In this document: piece by piece, positions 7,702 through 15,389 of the stretch
Layout of the letters: every line of letters begins with the position of its first letter
How positions within the stretch are numbered: the stretch's first letter is position 1
NCBI GenBank assembly: GCA_004562765.1
Contig: SFRL01000053.1
Span: 1 to 20,605, forward strand
Direction: 5' to 3'
DNA length: 20,605 bases
DNA from: a bacterium
Lineage (GTDB): Bacteria > Bacillota > Clostridia > Lachnospirales > Lachnospiraceae
Translations under genes and position numbers: made by a program
Notes under the pieces: generated by a model
Databases searched by the model: none
The model's input: only the letters and a program-made list of their open reading frames with translations
Told to the model about the DNA's origin: nothing

Positions 7702-7750
7702 GACCGAGTGGTCAATCACATATTATAATGCTAATTAACCACTCGGTCAA
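7702..7750 (-). promoter_or_regulatory. tetR-antiporter promoter with two TetR operators
   Basis: Minus-strand TTGACC (7745-7750), a 17-base spacer and TATAAT (7722-7727) form the promoter. GACCGAGTGGTC at 7702-7713 recurs inverted, with one mismatch, at 7737-7748. Each copy has a GACC-N4-GGTC or similar dyad. One copy covers the -35 region and the other the transcription start, the classic layout of autorepression. Confidence 0.72.
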
Positions 7751-7767
7751 TAATTAATTTAAATATA

Positions 7768-8088
7768 TTACACCATATGCAAAGTCTGCACAAGCAGTTT
7801 TTCTACATCTGTCGCCTTGAGTACCTTTCCCATAGAGACAACCTTCTCGTTTACAACGAGCGCAGGCATACTCATCACACCGTATGTCATAACCTTCTCC
7901 ATGTCGGTAATGTATTCCACCTCCACAGACAAACCAGCATTTTTTACCGCTTCCTTTGTGTTCTCGTACATTTCATGACAGGACTTGCATCCCGCTCCGA
8001 GTACCTTGATGCTCACCAGCGGATCTCCCGCACCGCCACAGCAGCAGTTTTCTACTTCTTTCTTCTTTCCAAAATTGAATAATCCCAT
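7768..8088 (-). CDS. Small thioredoxin-like redox-disulfide protein
   Basis: A 106-residue protein with a thioredoxin-like core. The redox motif CKSC is at 34-37 and the cis-proline loop SMPALVVN is at 73-80. This is the small single-domain type (redox-active disulfide protein 2 group) often found beside ArsP-type permeases. An extra CCCGG cluster at 15-19 in the N-terminal tail is unusual and could bind a metal or metalloid. AAGGAGGACAAA precedes the ATG. It is the last gene of the arsR-permease unit and may deliver reducing power or a thiol-bound substrate to the permease. That role is inferred. Confidence 0.8.
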   Translation of the reverse strand: MGLFNFGKKKEVENCCCGGAGDPLVSIKVLGAGCKSCHEMYENTKEAVKNAGLSVEVEYITDMEKVMTYGVMSMPALVVNEKVVSMGKVLKATDVEKLLVQTLHMV

Positions 8089-8179
8089 TATTTTGTCCTC
8101 CTTGAATCATTTTTTTATTAAAATGCCAACCGGAACATATAAAATCCAATCAGCAAAATATCATGTGAAATTTCCACTT

Positions 8180-9190
8180 CTACACCACCAAATACTGAAT
8201 CGCATTAAAGAAATATCCCACAAGGATAATTCCGATCGTACAGATTGCAACAAATATTCCCAACAGCTTCGGCTTTACCGCTTTTTTTAACATGATCATT
8301 GACGGCAATGACAACGTGGTGACACCCATCATAAAGGAAAGTACAACACCTAATCTTGCCCCTTTCGCAAGCAGCGCTTCCGCGATCGGAATACATCCAA
8401 AGATGTCCGCATACATCGGTACTCCTGCGATCGTGGCGATGATCACGCCAAAGGGATTGCCCGTGCCAAGTATCTTTACAATGATCTCCTCCGGTATCCA
8501 GTTATGAATGACTGCACCGATACCAACACCGATCAGCACATACGGAGCCACCTTTTTTGCCGTTGAAACGACCTGCTCCCACGCATATTTCAGGCGGTCT
8601 TTCTTTGTAAGTTCTTCCTGCGGAACATCTATGGCTTTTCCATTCCGGATAAATTCTTCTACTTGATCCTCCAAATGCATTTTTTCAATGAATGTTCCGC
8701 CAATGACCGCGATCACAAGACCCACAACCACGTACACGATTGCAACCTTCCATCCGAAAATACTCATCAGCAGAACAAGCGAACCTAAGTCTACCATAGG
8801 TGAAGAAATCAGAAATGAAAAAGTGACACCCAATGGAAGTCCCGCACTGGTAAAGCCGATGAACAATGGTATTGACGAACAGGAACAGAACGGAGTTACC
8901 GTTCCAAGAAGGGCCGCTATGATATTCGCCCATATTCCCTTAAATCTCCCTAATATTTTCTTGGTTCTCTCCGGTGGAAAATAGCTTTGAATATAGGAAA
9001 TCAGCAATATCAGGAAGCCAAGCAGTACCATGATTTTTATTGTATCGTAGATAAAAAACCGAATGCTTCCGCCCATTCTGCTGCCCGTATCCAGCCCAAC
9101 GGCTTCCAGACCACTGCCAATGAGTCTGTTCAGCCATTTCATTCCCAGAATCTCATTCTGGAAAAAATCCCAAACATTTTTTATCATCAT
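8180..9190 (-). CDS. ArsP-type permease (DUF318 family), probable organoarsenical efflux
   Basis: A 336-residue membrane protein with about 8-10 hydrophobic segments in two halves, split by a charged loop at ~170-205. The motif TPFCSCSSIP at 99-108 is diagnostic of the permease family that includes ArsP, which exports trivalent methylated arsenicals. Some relatives are linked to Cu/Zn export instead. Its place between arsR and a CxxC protein supports metalloid efflux. Two adjacent ATG codons (9190 and 9187) follow GAGGAG; the second has the better spacing. Confidence 0.82.
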   Translation of the reverse strand: MMIKNVWDFFQNEILGMKWLNRLIGSGLEAVGLDTGSRMGGSIRFFIYDTIKIMVLLGFLILLISYIQSYFPPERTKKILGRFKGIWANIIAALLGTVTPFCSCSSIPLFIGFTSAGLPLGVTFSFLISSPMVDLGSLVLLMSIFGWKVAIVYVVVGLVIAVIGGTFIEKMHLEDQVEEFIRNGKAIDVPQEELTKKDRLKYAWEQVVSTAKKVAPYVLIGVGIGAVIHNWIPEEIIVKILGTGNPFGVIIATIAGVPMYADIFGCIPIAEALLAKGARLGVVLSFMMGVTTLSLPSMIMLKKAVKPKLLGIFVAICTIGIILVGYFFNAIQYLVV

Positions 9191-9254
9191 CGCGCTCCTC
9201 TCGTATTCAAAAATTCAAATATGTCAATATCTTATGCAAAAGAGGAAGCCGTGT

Positions 9255-9563
9255 TCAATGACACAACTTTTGGCTGTCATCCTCCATTTTTGTATGTTTC
9301 ATCAACTCGTCCAGATAATTCCGGACATCCCTCATACCATCCTCTGAAATGGAATAGTGCATCCACTTTCCTTCTTTCCTTCCGACTACAATACCGGAAT
9401 CGCACAAAATTTTCATGTGATGCGACAGTGTCGGTTGCGTGATTTTCATTTCCTCCAGCAGCCTGCAGGCGCACCGTTCTCCATCCCGCAATAGTTCTAA
9501 GATCTGTATTCTGTTCTCATCGGCAAATGCCTTGAACATTGCCGCCATTCTTTTATTATCCAT
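9255..9563 (-). CDS. ArsR-family metalloregulator
   Basis: A 102-residue winged-helix repressor of the ArsR/SmtB family. The segment ERCACRLLEEM near residues 29-39 matches the alpha-3 ELCVCDL site where arsenite or antimonite binds the CxC cysteines. The recognition helix follows at TQPTLSHHMKIL. I chose the ATG at 9563 because GGAGA lies 7 bases upstream. An in-frame ATG at 9569 is too close to that site but cannot be excluded. It heads the operon with the permease and thioredoxin-like genes and should repress it until metalloid is present. Confidence 0.9.
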   Translation of the reverse strand: MDNKRMAAMFKAFADENRIQILELLRDGERCACRLLEEMKITQPTLSHHMKILCDSGIVVGRKEGKWMHYSISEDGMRDVRNYLDELMKHTKMEDDSQKLCH

Positions 9564-9611
9564 CAGCATGTCTCCATATATTAAAATCTATCAATGTGTT
9601 ATCATGAACTT

Positions 9612-9644
9612 ATTATAACATCATATAGATATTTGTCAATCTAT
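9612..9644 (-). promoter_or_regulatory. arsR operon promoter and candidate ArsR operator
   Basis: Minus-strand TTGACA (9634-9639), a 16-base spacer and TATAAT (9612-9617) form the promoter. ATAGAT-N8-ATCTAT at 9625-9644 is an inverted repeat that overlaps the -35 box, a good place for ArsR to bind. Confidence 0.65.
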
Positions 9645-9672
9645 TTTTCTCTTCATCCTCTTTTTGCATTCA

Positions 9673-9700
9673 CACCGCCCACACATCCCCGCATATACTA
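9673..9700 (+). promoter_or_regulatory. Candidate sigma-K-type (mother-cell) promoter
   Basis: CACC at 9673-9676 and GCATATACTA at 9691-9700 resemble the sigma-K pattern mACm, ~15-16 bases, gCATAnnaTA. The -10 part also resembles sigma-E. No convincing sigma-A -35 box is placed correctly for the same -10. It lies ~30 bases ahead of the DUF2935 gene. Confidence 0.45.
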
Positions 9701-9732
9701 TAAAAACAATAAACTAAAAGGTATGAGCAACC

Positions 9733-10665
9733 ATGAAAAATTATGCGTCTTTATCAATAGAAACCCATTTATTTTTTGCGAGGATCATGAAGGAGCACGC
9801 GCTCTTTCTCCAGGCAGGCTTCTCCTGCAAGGACATTGACTGGATCCAGACAGCCGATCGGTTCCGCAGGCAGTTCGAGGAGCTTCTCTCTGATGTCATT
9901 CGGATTGCAAACGGCAATGTCAACGGCAGGATCCTCAGCTCCGATGAGCTGACAACCGACTTTACGATTCCCGCCGAGCGGAAAACGCAGCGTTTGAGCG
10001 GTATTCCGATCAACAGCCGTCTCACCGCAGCGGAACAGAATCTGCGCGCAGGCACTGACACCCGAGAAAACCGCGCATTAAACCGTACCATTTCAGCGAT
10101 CAACCGACGTGCTCTGGAACTTTTAAACGGTTTGATCACATTCAAGGAAAGCATCCTGCAGGCCGTCGGAAACGGTGCACTTTTTACCGCGAATTATCCG
10201 CTTTTGATCCGCCACATCATACGTGAAGCCGGACTGTACCGCGATACCATCGCAAAACTAGAGCAGGGAAGAACAGACATCTCCGAGCCGCTATTAGGCA
10301 CCGAGGACTTCTGGAACCGGATCATGATGGAGCACGCGCTCTTTATCCGGGGACTTTTAGATCCGTCTGAAGAAGCACTTGTAAACACGGCAAACGACTT
10401 TGCAGGAGATTACAGAAAGCTCTTGGCACTGTCAGAAAAGATGGATGCTTCGAGCAATCACTCCCTGACGGAGTTGTCGCTGGCTGAGACTTTGAAGTAC
10501 CGCGAATTCAAAACCGCTGGTACACAAGGCATTCTGGACAACAAGATTGCCTCCATCATTCTTCCGCTCCTTGCGGACCATGTACTGCGTGAGGCAAATC
10601 ACTATATCCGCATTTTAAGCGACCGGGAGGACAATCCTGTTCCTACACAATTTCAATTCAGATAA
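9733..10665 (+). CDS. DUF2935 family protein, two ferritin-like repeats
   Basis: A 310-residue soluble, mostly helical protein with two homologous halves. FFARIMKEHALFLQAGF at 14-30 recurs as FWNRIMMEHALFIRGLL at 193-209. Each half ends in a His/Glu-bearing helix (RHIIREAGLY at 160-169, DHVLREANHY at 282-291). This is the DUF2935 pattern: helical bundles with Glu and His ligands that could bind a metal such as iron or manganese. Likely ligands are Glu21/His22, His161, Glu200/His201, His283, Glu287 and His290. The start has a weak AAAAGG site 11 bases upstream. The gene lies 21 bases before the multicopper oxidase gene, so the two are co-transcribed. It may supply or store the metal used by that oxidase; that is inference. 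Confidence 0.8.
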   Translation: MKNYASLSIETHLFFARIMKEHALFLQAGFSCKDIDWIQTADRFRRQFEELLSDVIRIANGNVNGRILSSDELTTDFTIPAERKTQRLSGIPINSRLTAAEQNLRAGTDTRENRALNRTISAINRRALELLNGLITFKESILQAVGNGALFTANYPLLIRHIIREAGLYRDTIAKLEQGRTDISEPLLGTEDFWNRIMMEHALFIRGLLDPSEEALVNTANDFAGDYRKLLALSEKMDASSNHSLTELSLAETLKYREFKTAGTQGILDNKIASIILPLLADHVLREANHYIRILSDREDNPVPTQFQFR

Positions 10666-10686
10666 TATTACCTGGAGGATATCACT

Positions 10687-13600
10687 ATGGAATTATGCTG
10701 CTATCCCACACCCGAAAAAAAGCGCTTTTATGAAATAGAAGCGATAGAGATACCCATCGTGTACAACAAGTATGGCGACCACGACCCCAACGGTCTGTTA
10801 TATGTGCTGAAAAAGGATGCCGAGCACGTCCGCGAATGTGCCATGAAAAACTTTTCACAGGATATACCCCAGCCCTGTGAGGAAGTAAAGCCACTTGTCA
10901 TCCGCGCAAATAAAGGAGATACCGTTGTTGTTACTTTTACCCACTCCCTGAACCGCCCGCTGTCCATTCATGTGCAGGGACTGGCGTATGATGTTCAGAC
11001 CTCAGACGGCGCAAACGTCGGCTATAATAAGGATTCCACTACCTTCCACCGGATCACCTACACATGGTATGCAAATCGTGAGGGAGTCTACATCTTCCAC
11101 GATATGGGAGATCCCACAAGTAACGAAAACAGTACAAATATACACGGTCTGTTCGGCGCGATCATTGTGGAAGCACCGCAGTCGCGCTGGCTCGATCCCG
11201 AAAACGGAAAAGAACTGGAAAGTGGTCTGTTTGCAGACATCTACCACCCTACACATCCCGCATTCCGTGAATACGCCGTTTTCTTCCACGATGAGCTGGA
11301 AATGAAGGATAAAGATGGGAATCAGCCGATGGATCATCACACCGGTCTGCCATCTGCCACGACCGGCATCAGCTACCGCTCAGAGCCGATGAGAAACCGG
11401 CACCCATTGTCCCACAACCCGGCAGATTCTGCCGAGGACATCTCCATGAGTTCGTGGGTGTACGGCGACCCCGCACCTCCGATCTTGAAGGCGTATGTGG
11501 GTGATCCCTCCAAGATCCGTCTGATCCACGGCGGCATCAAGGAAACCCATGTGTTCCATCTTCACAACCACCAGTGGCATCTTGAGGGCGATAATCAGAA
11601 TTCTACGATCATTGACTCTATCTCCATCAGTCCACAGGAATGCTATACGCTCGACATTCTTCATGGTGCGGGCAGCCTGAACGGCATGATTGGAGATGCG
11701 ATCTTCCACTGCCACCTCTACCCGCATTTTCACGAGGGAATGTGGACACTGTGGCGCATTTACGATCGTCTGGAGGATGGCACCGGACACCTGCCGGACG
11801 GAACGGTCATTCCTCCGTTACTGCCGTTAAAAGACCGGAAAGCACCCCCGAAAAAAGACAAAAAACATCCGGGCTACCCGAACTTCATCAACGGAACGTT
11901 TGGCGAAGCTCCGCTGCAGCCGCCGCTTGGTATTCTGGACGCAGACGGAGAGAACAAGATTGATCCCACTGATCTGGAACAGGATAATTTTGTTCCAAAC
12001 TTTGAGCCGGGTGCACTCTACACCGACACCTGCCCCTGCCACACAGACGCGAAACACGGATGTCCGTGCCACGCAGATGAAGAGCACGGTCATCCGTGTC
12101 ATCCAAACGAGAAACCGCCCTATCCTCATGAAGACGTTCCTGTCAAAGTGTTTGAGATCGCAGTTGTGCAGGCAAAGGTCACCTATAACCGCTATGGCTG
12201 GCATGATCCCCAAGGAAGATTTTTCGTTCTAAAAGAGGAATTGGAGCGTCACGGCGGGCTGGATGCCTATATCAAAAAAGTGGAGAGCTGTAAGATCCGC
12301 GTGGAACCGCTCGTCATCCGCGCAAACGCCGGTGACTGTATCGAGATCCGACTGACCAATCTCCTCCCGGAATACATTGAGGAGAGCCCGTTCCAGATGC
12401 GCACGCTCACAGACATTGTCGGATATCATATCCACCTCGTCAAATTCGACACGATCGTCTCCGACGGCGCTGCCAACGGTTGGAACAACATCGCAGGAGC
12501 CAGACGCTATGAAACACTGATCGAGCGATTTTTTGCCAATACAGAACTGAAAACCGTATTTTTTCATGACCACCTATTTGCCAATTCCCACCAGCAGCAT
12601 GGCGTGTTTGGCGCACTGATCATCGAGGAAGCCGGAGCTACCTTCCACAGTATCCGAAGTGGGAAAAAGCTGGACTTCGGTACACGGGCCGTCATCAAGC
12701 GTAGGGATGGTACCTCTTTCCGGGAATTTGCCCTGTTTGTGCACGATTTTGCATTCCTGTTTGACAAGGACGGAAAACCGTTGAATCCTCCGGAGGTTCC
12801 CGGTTCGCATGACGATCCGGGCGTCATGGGCATCAACTATCACTGTGAACCGATGCGCGAACGCCTGAAATGCGGCGATGATCCGGCATATATTTTCAGT
12901 TCCTATGTGCACGGCGACCCGGCGACACCAATCCTGGAAACCTATCCGGGCGACGAGCTGATGATCCGCCTGCTGGACGGTGCTCACGAGGAACAGCACG
13001 CATTTAACCTGACGGGCATGACGTGGAAAAAGGAAATCGACGATGCATTTTCACCGGATACCGCCTCCCAGACATTAGGTATTTCCGAGGCATTTAATAT
13101 CCATGTTACGAAGCCTTACGGCCCCGGTGATTACCTCTACTATTTCGGTGGAATCGATGACGCATGGCTCGGTCTGTGGGGCATCATCCGGGCATATGCG
13201 CATCCGGATAAACGCCTGAAACCGCTCTGCAAAGGCAAAGACCGGATCCTGCCGCTGCCGCCGTGCCCCGGCAAAGATGCCGTGATCCGCAGATATGAAA
13301 TTGCCGCCGTACAAAGGGATATCCCCTACAACTGCCACGGTGACCACGATCCGGACGGTCTGCTGTTCGTTCCGCTGGAGGATCTCGACCGCTGCATGCA
13401 TGAAGATTACAAGCCAAGGCCTCTGATCCTGCGCGCCAACGCCGGTGAGTGGATCGAGGTAACACTGCACAACCTGTTTGACCCGAAAAAACCGGTTCCT
13501 TACTTTGACTACCCGAAGGTTCCGTTGGATATGAAGCACAAACCGTCCATGAGGGTTTCCATCAATCCACAGTACCTGCACTATGATCCGGTCTGTGACT

Positions 13601-14424
13601 CCGGCATCAATGTCGGATACAACAACAGAGAGCAGACGGTGGGTGCCGGCGAGAGCAAAAAATATCTCTGGTATGCAGATCAGGAGTACGGTCCCTGCAT
13701 CATCCAGTCCTTCGGTGACATGCGAAACCACCGCTATCACGGTCTGTTTGGTGCCATTCTCATTGAGCCGCCGGGAGCCAAATGGTATAAGAGCTGTTCG
13801 CTGACAAAAGCCGTATATGAAGAGGAAGCGGTGATCACCGCTCCCGGAACCGACAGTTTCCGCGAATGCGTCCTGCTCATTCAAAACGGCATCCGCATGC
13901 TGGATGAAGATGGCGAACTGGTAAAAACCGCAACCGATGACGGGGAGGAAGTCGACGATGAGGACACCGGAGAAAAGGGCTACAATTACCGTTCCGAACG
14001 TTTTGCCAACAGACTGCAAAAAGATAAACGCCGCTCAATGGTATTCAGCAGCCGTGTACACGGAGATCCCGCAACGCCTGTTTTTACGGCGTATCCTAAC
14101 GAACGGGTAATCTTCCGCACGATGATGCCAGCAGATAAACCGAGAAATGTCGGCTTCACCATTCACGACCACGAGTGGCGCCAGCAGCCGGATGATCCGC
14201 ACTCCCGCATCATTCCCCTGCAGGGTGCCGTCAGCATCGGAAATACCTTCGACATGGAACTCATAGACGGCAGCGCCTGCCCCGGCGACTATCTCTACCG
14301 CTCCGGCAGTTTCAGATGGGATGTCGAGTCCGGCATGTGGGGCATCTTCCGCGTGATGCGTCAGAGCTTTGGTCACAAGTGCAAAAACGCCTGCCGGAAG
14401 CTGTTTGAGAAAATATGCAGATAA
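10687..14424 (+). CDS. Giant three-module multicopper oxidase, MnxG-like
   Basis: A 1245-residue protein of three homologous modules (about 14-360, 488-837, 869-1224), each with two cupredoxin domains. Each module opens with Y/FEI..V....YN.(Y/H)G.HDP and later repeats FRE, GI.Y and HGDPATP-type landmarks. The copper ligands are complete but rearranged. L3 (H288, H291, H293) and L4 (H341-C342-H343, H347, M352) lie in module 1; L1 (H581, H583) and L2 (H627, H629) lie in module 2. Module 3 keeps none of the sites and is probably structural. The linker between modules 1 and 2 has Cys/His repeats at 449-478, and the C-terminus is Cys-rich. No signal peptide is present. GGAGGA precedes the ATG. Size and architecture recall MnxG, the spore manganese oxidase. 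The substrate (Mn, Fe or Cu) is unknown. Confidence 0.85.
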   Translation: MELCCYPTPEKKRFYEIEAIEIPIVYNKYGDHDPNGLLYVLKKDAEHVRECAMKNFSQDIPQPCEEVKPLVIRANKGDTVVVTFTHSLNRPLSIHVQGLAYDVQTSDGANVGYNKDSTTFHRITYTWYANREGVYIFHDMGDPTSNENSTNIHGLFGAIIVEAPQSRWLDPENGKELESGLFADIYHPTHPAFREYAVFFHDELEMKDKDGNQPMDHHTGLPSATTGISYRSEPMRNRHPLSHNPADSAEDISMSSWVYGDPAPPILKAYVGDPSKIRLIHGGIKETHVFHLHNHQWHLEGDNQNSTIIDSISISPQECYTLDILHGAGSLNGMIGDAIFHCHLYPHFHEGMWTLWRIYDRLEDGTGHLPDGTVIPPLLPLKDRKAPPKKDKKHPGYPNFINGTFGEAPLQPPLGILDADGENKIDPTDLEQDNFVPNFEPGALYTDTCPCHTDAKHGCPCHADEEHGHPCHPNEKPPYPHEDVPVKVFEIAVVQAKVTYNRYGWHDPQGRFFVLKEELERHGGLDAYIKKVESCKIRVEPLVIRANAGDCIEIRLTNLLPEYIEESPFQMRTLTDIVGYHIHLVKFDTIVSDGAANGWNNIAGARRYETLIERFFANTELKTVFFHDHLFANSHQQHGVFGALIIEEAGATFHSIRSGKKLDFGTRAVIKRRDGTSFREFALFVHDFAFLFDKDGKPLNPPEVPGSHDDPGVMGINYHCEPMRERLKCGDDPAYIFSSYVHGDPATPILETYPGDELMIRLLDGAHEEQHAFNLTGMTWKKEIDDAFSPDTASQTLGISEAFNIHVTKPYGPGDYLYYFGGIDDAWLGLWGIIRAYAHPDKRLKPLCKGKDRILPLPPCPGKDAVIRRYEIAAVQRDIPYNCHGDHDPDGLLFVPLEDLDRCMHEDYKPRPLILRANAGEWIEVTLHNLFDPKKPVPYFDYPKVPLDMKHKPSMRVSINPQYLHYDPVCDSGINVGYNNREQTVGAGESKKYLWYADQEYGPCIIQSFGDMRNHRYHGLFGAILIEPPGAKWYKSCSLTKAVYEEEAVITAPGTDSFRECVLLIQNGIRMLDEDGELVKTATDDGEEVDDEDTGEKGYNYRSERFANRLQKDKRRSMVFSSRVHGDPATPVFTAYPNERVIFRTMMPADKPRNVGFTIHDHEWRQQPDDPHSRIIPLQGAVSIGNTFDMELIDGSACPGDYLYRSGSFRWDVESGMWGIFRVMRQSFGHKCKNACRKLFEKICR
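12031..12120 (+). repeat. Three decapeptide Cys/His repeats inside the oxidase linker
   Basis: Codons 449-478 encode CPCHTDAKHG, CPCHADEEHG and HPCHPNEKPP, three tandem units with a conserved PCH core. The Cys and His density suggests a metal-binding tail or crosslinking segment, and it lies in an otherwise Pro/Lys-rich linker. Confidence 0.8.
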
Positions 14425-14471
14425 TTCGATAAAGCACAGAATAAGCATGTAAAGAATAACTGACAAAAAAG

Positions 14472-14520
14472 CAGAGGGCCGACCACCTTTTTAGGTGATC
14501 AGCCCTCTGTTTACTTTTTA
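14472..14520. terminator. Bidirectional terminator between the oxidase and sugar ABC operon
   Basis: CAGAGGGC (14472-14479) pairs with GCCCTCTG (14502-14509), enclosing an inner CCACCT/AGGTG stem. A T run follows on the + strand (TTTACTTTTTATTT), and the minus strand also ends in CTTTTTT. It closes two convergent transcription units. Confidence 0.88.
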
Positions 14521-14524
14521 TTTA

Positions 14525-15364
14525 TCAACCCTTTACCGCTCCTGCGGTCAGACCGTCAACGATCTGATTACTGAAACAGCAGTATACGATGATCGTAGGG
14601 ATGATCGCGATAATGATCGCTGCGAACATCTGTACATAGTTCGTATTATACGGTCCGACGAACTTTGACAGTGACACCGGAAGCGTCTTTTTCAGATCAT
14701 CGGAGATAAATACCATGGCCAGCAACAGCTCATTCCAGTTTGCCACAAAAGACATCAGTCCGGTCACAAACAGACCTGTCTTGGAAAGGGGTACTGCGAT
14801 CGCACTGAAACACTTGTAAATGGAACATCCATCGATACAGGCTGCCTCAAAGACCTCCTGCGGCATATTTTCAAAGAAACCTTCCATGATGTAGATCGTG
14901 ATCGGCAAGGAAAATGTCACATACGGAAGAATGAGTCCTGCAAGATTGTTATACAAGCCAATGCTTGAAAACGTCTTAAACAACGGGATCAGCACACAGT
15001 GGATCGGCACCATCATTCCGATCAGAAAATAGGTCATCATCAGCTTTGCGAATTTCCAACGCATTCTTGCGATCGCAAAAGCCGCCATAGAACCAATGAC
15101 CAGACTGAGGATCAGTGCAGTCACACAGACGATCGTCGAATTCAAGGTTGCCTTTCCAAGATATCCGGCTGTCCAGGCAAACGTATAATTCTCCCATTGC
15201 GCACGCTGCGGCAGAGCAAACGGCGAGGTGAAGATCTCCGCGTTATCCTTCAGGGATACGAAGAACATCCACGCAAGAGGTGCCAGATAAACAAAAGCAA
15301 GTAAACTCAAAAATATGTAGATCACTACTTTCGACAAATGAATCTTTTTATGTGATTTTTTCAT
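14525..15364 (-). CDS. Carbohydrate ABC transporter permease, MalG/UgpE type
   Basis: A 279-residue inner-membrane permease with six predicted helices. The EAA loop, EAACIDGCSIYKCFSAIAVPL (given here in part, near 190-210), is the contact site for the ATPase. It pairs with the MalF-type permease encoded 25 bases upstream to form the channel of a CUT1-type sugar importer. The N-terminal MKKSHKKIHLSK is cytoplasmic and basic. It is the last gene of the operon, which has no ATPase gene; clostridia commonly share a single MsmK-like ATPase encoded elsewhere. Confidence 0.92.
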   Translation of the reverse strand: MKKSHKKIHLSKVVIYIFLSLLAFVYLAPLAWMFFVSLKDNAEIFTSPFALPQRAQWENYTFAWTAGYLGKATLNSTIVCVTALILSLVIGSMAAFAIARMRWKFAKLMMTYFLIGMMVPIHCVLIPLFKTFSSIGLYNNLAGLILPYVTFSLPITIYIMEGFFENMPQEVFEAACIDGCSIYKCFSAIAVPLSKTGLFVTGLMSFVANWNELLLAMVFISDDLKKTLPVSLSKFVGPYNTNYVQMFAAIIIAIIPTIIVYCCFSNQIVDGLTAGAVKG

Positions 15365-15389
15365 TGTTTTTCTGATCTCCTTTCCTCAT

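Noticed and set aside
9594..9839. Open frame of 81 codons overlapping the start of the DUF2935 gene
   Set aside because: It is out of frame with a protein that has clear internal repeats, and it crosses the promoter region.
13075..14019. Open frame of 314 codons on the minus strand inside the oxidase gene
   Set aside because: It lies wholly within the third module of the oxidase, whose repeats are clearly conserved at protein level; no start signal or family match is seen.
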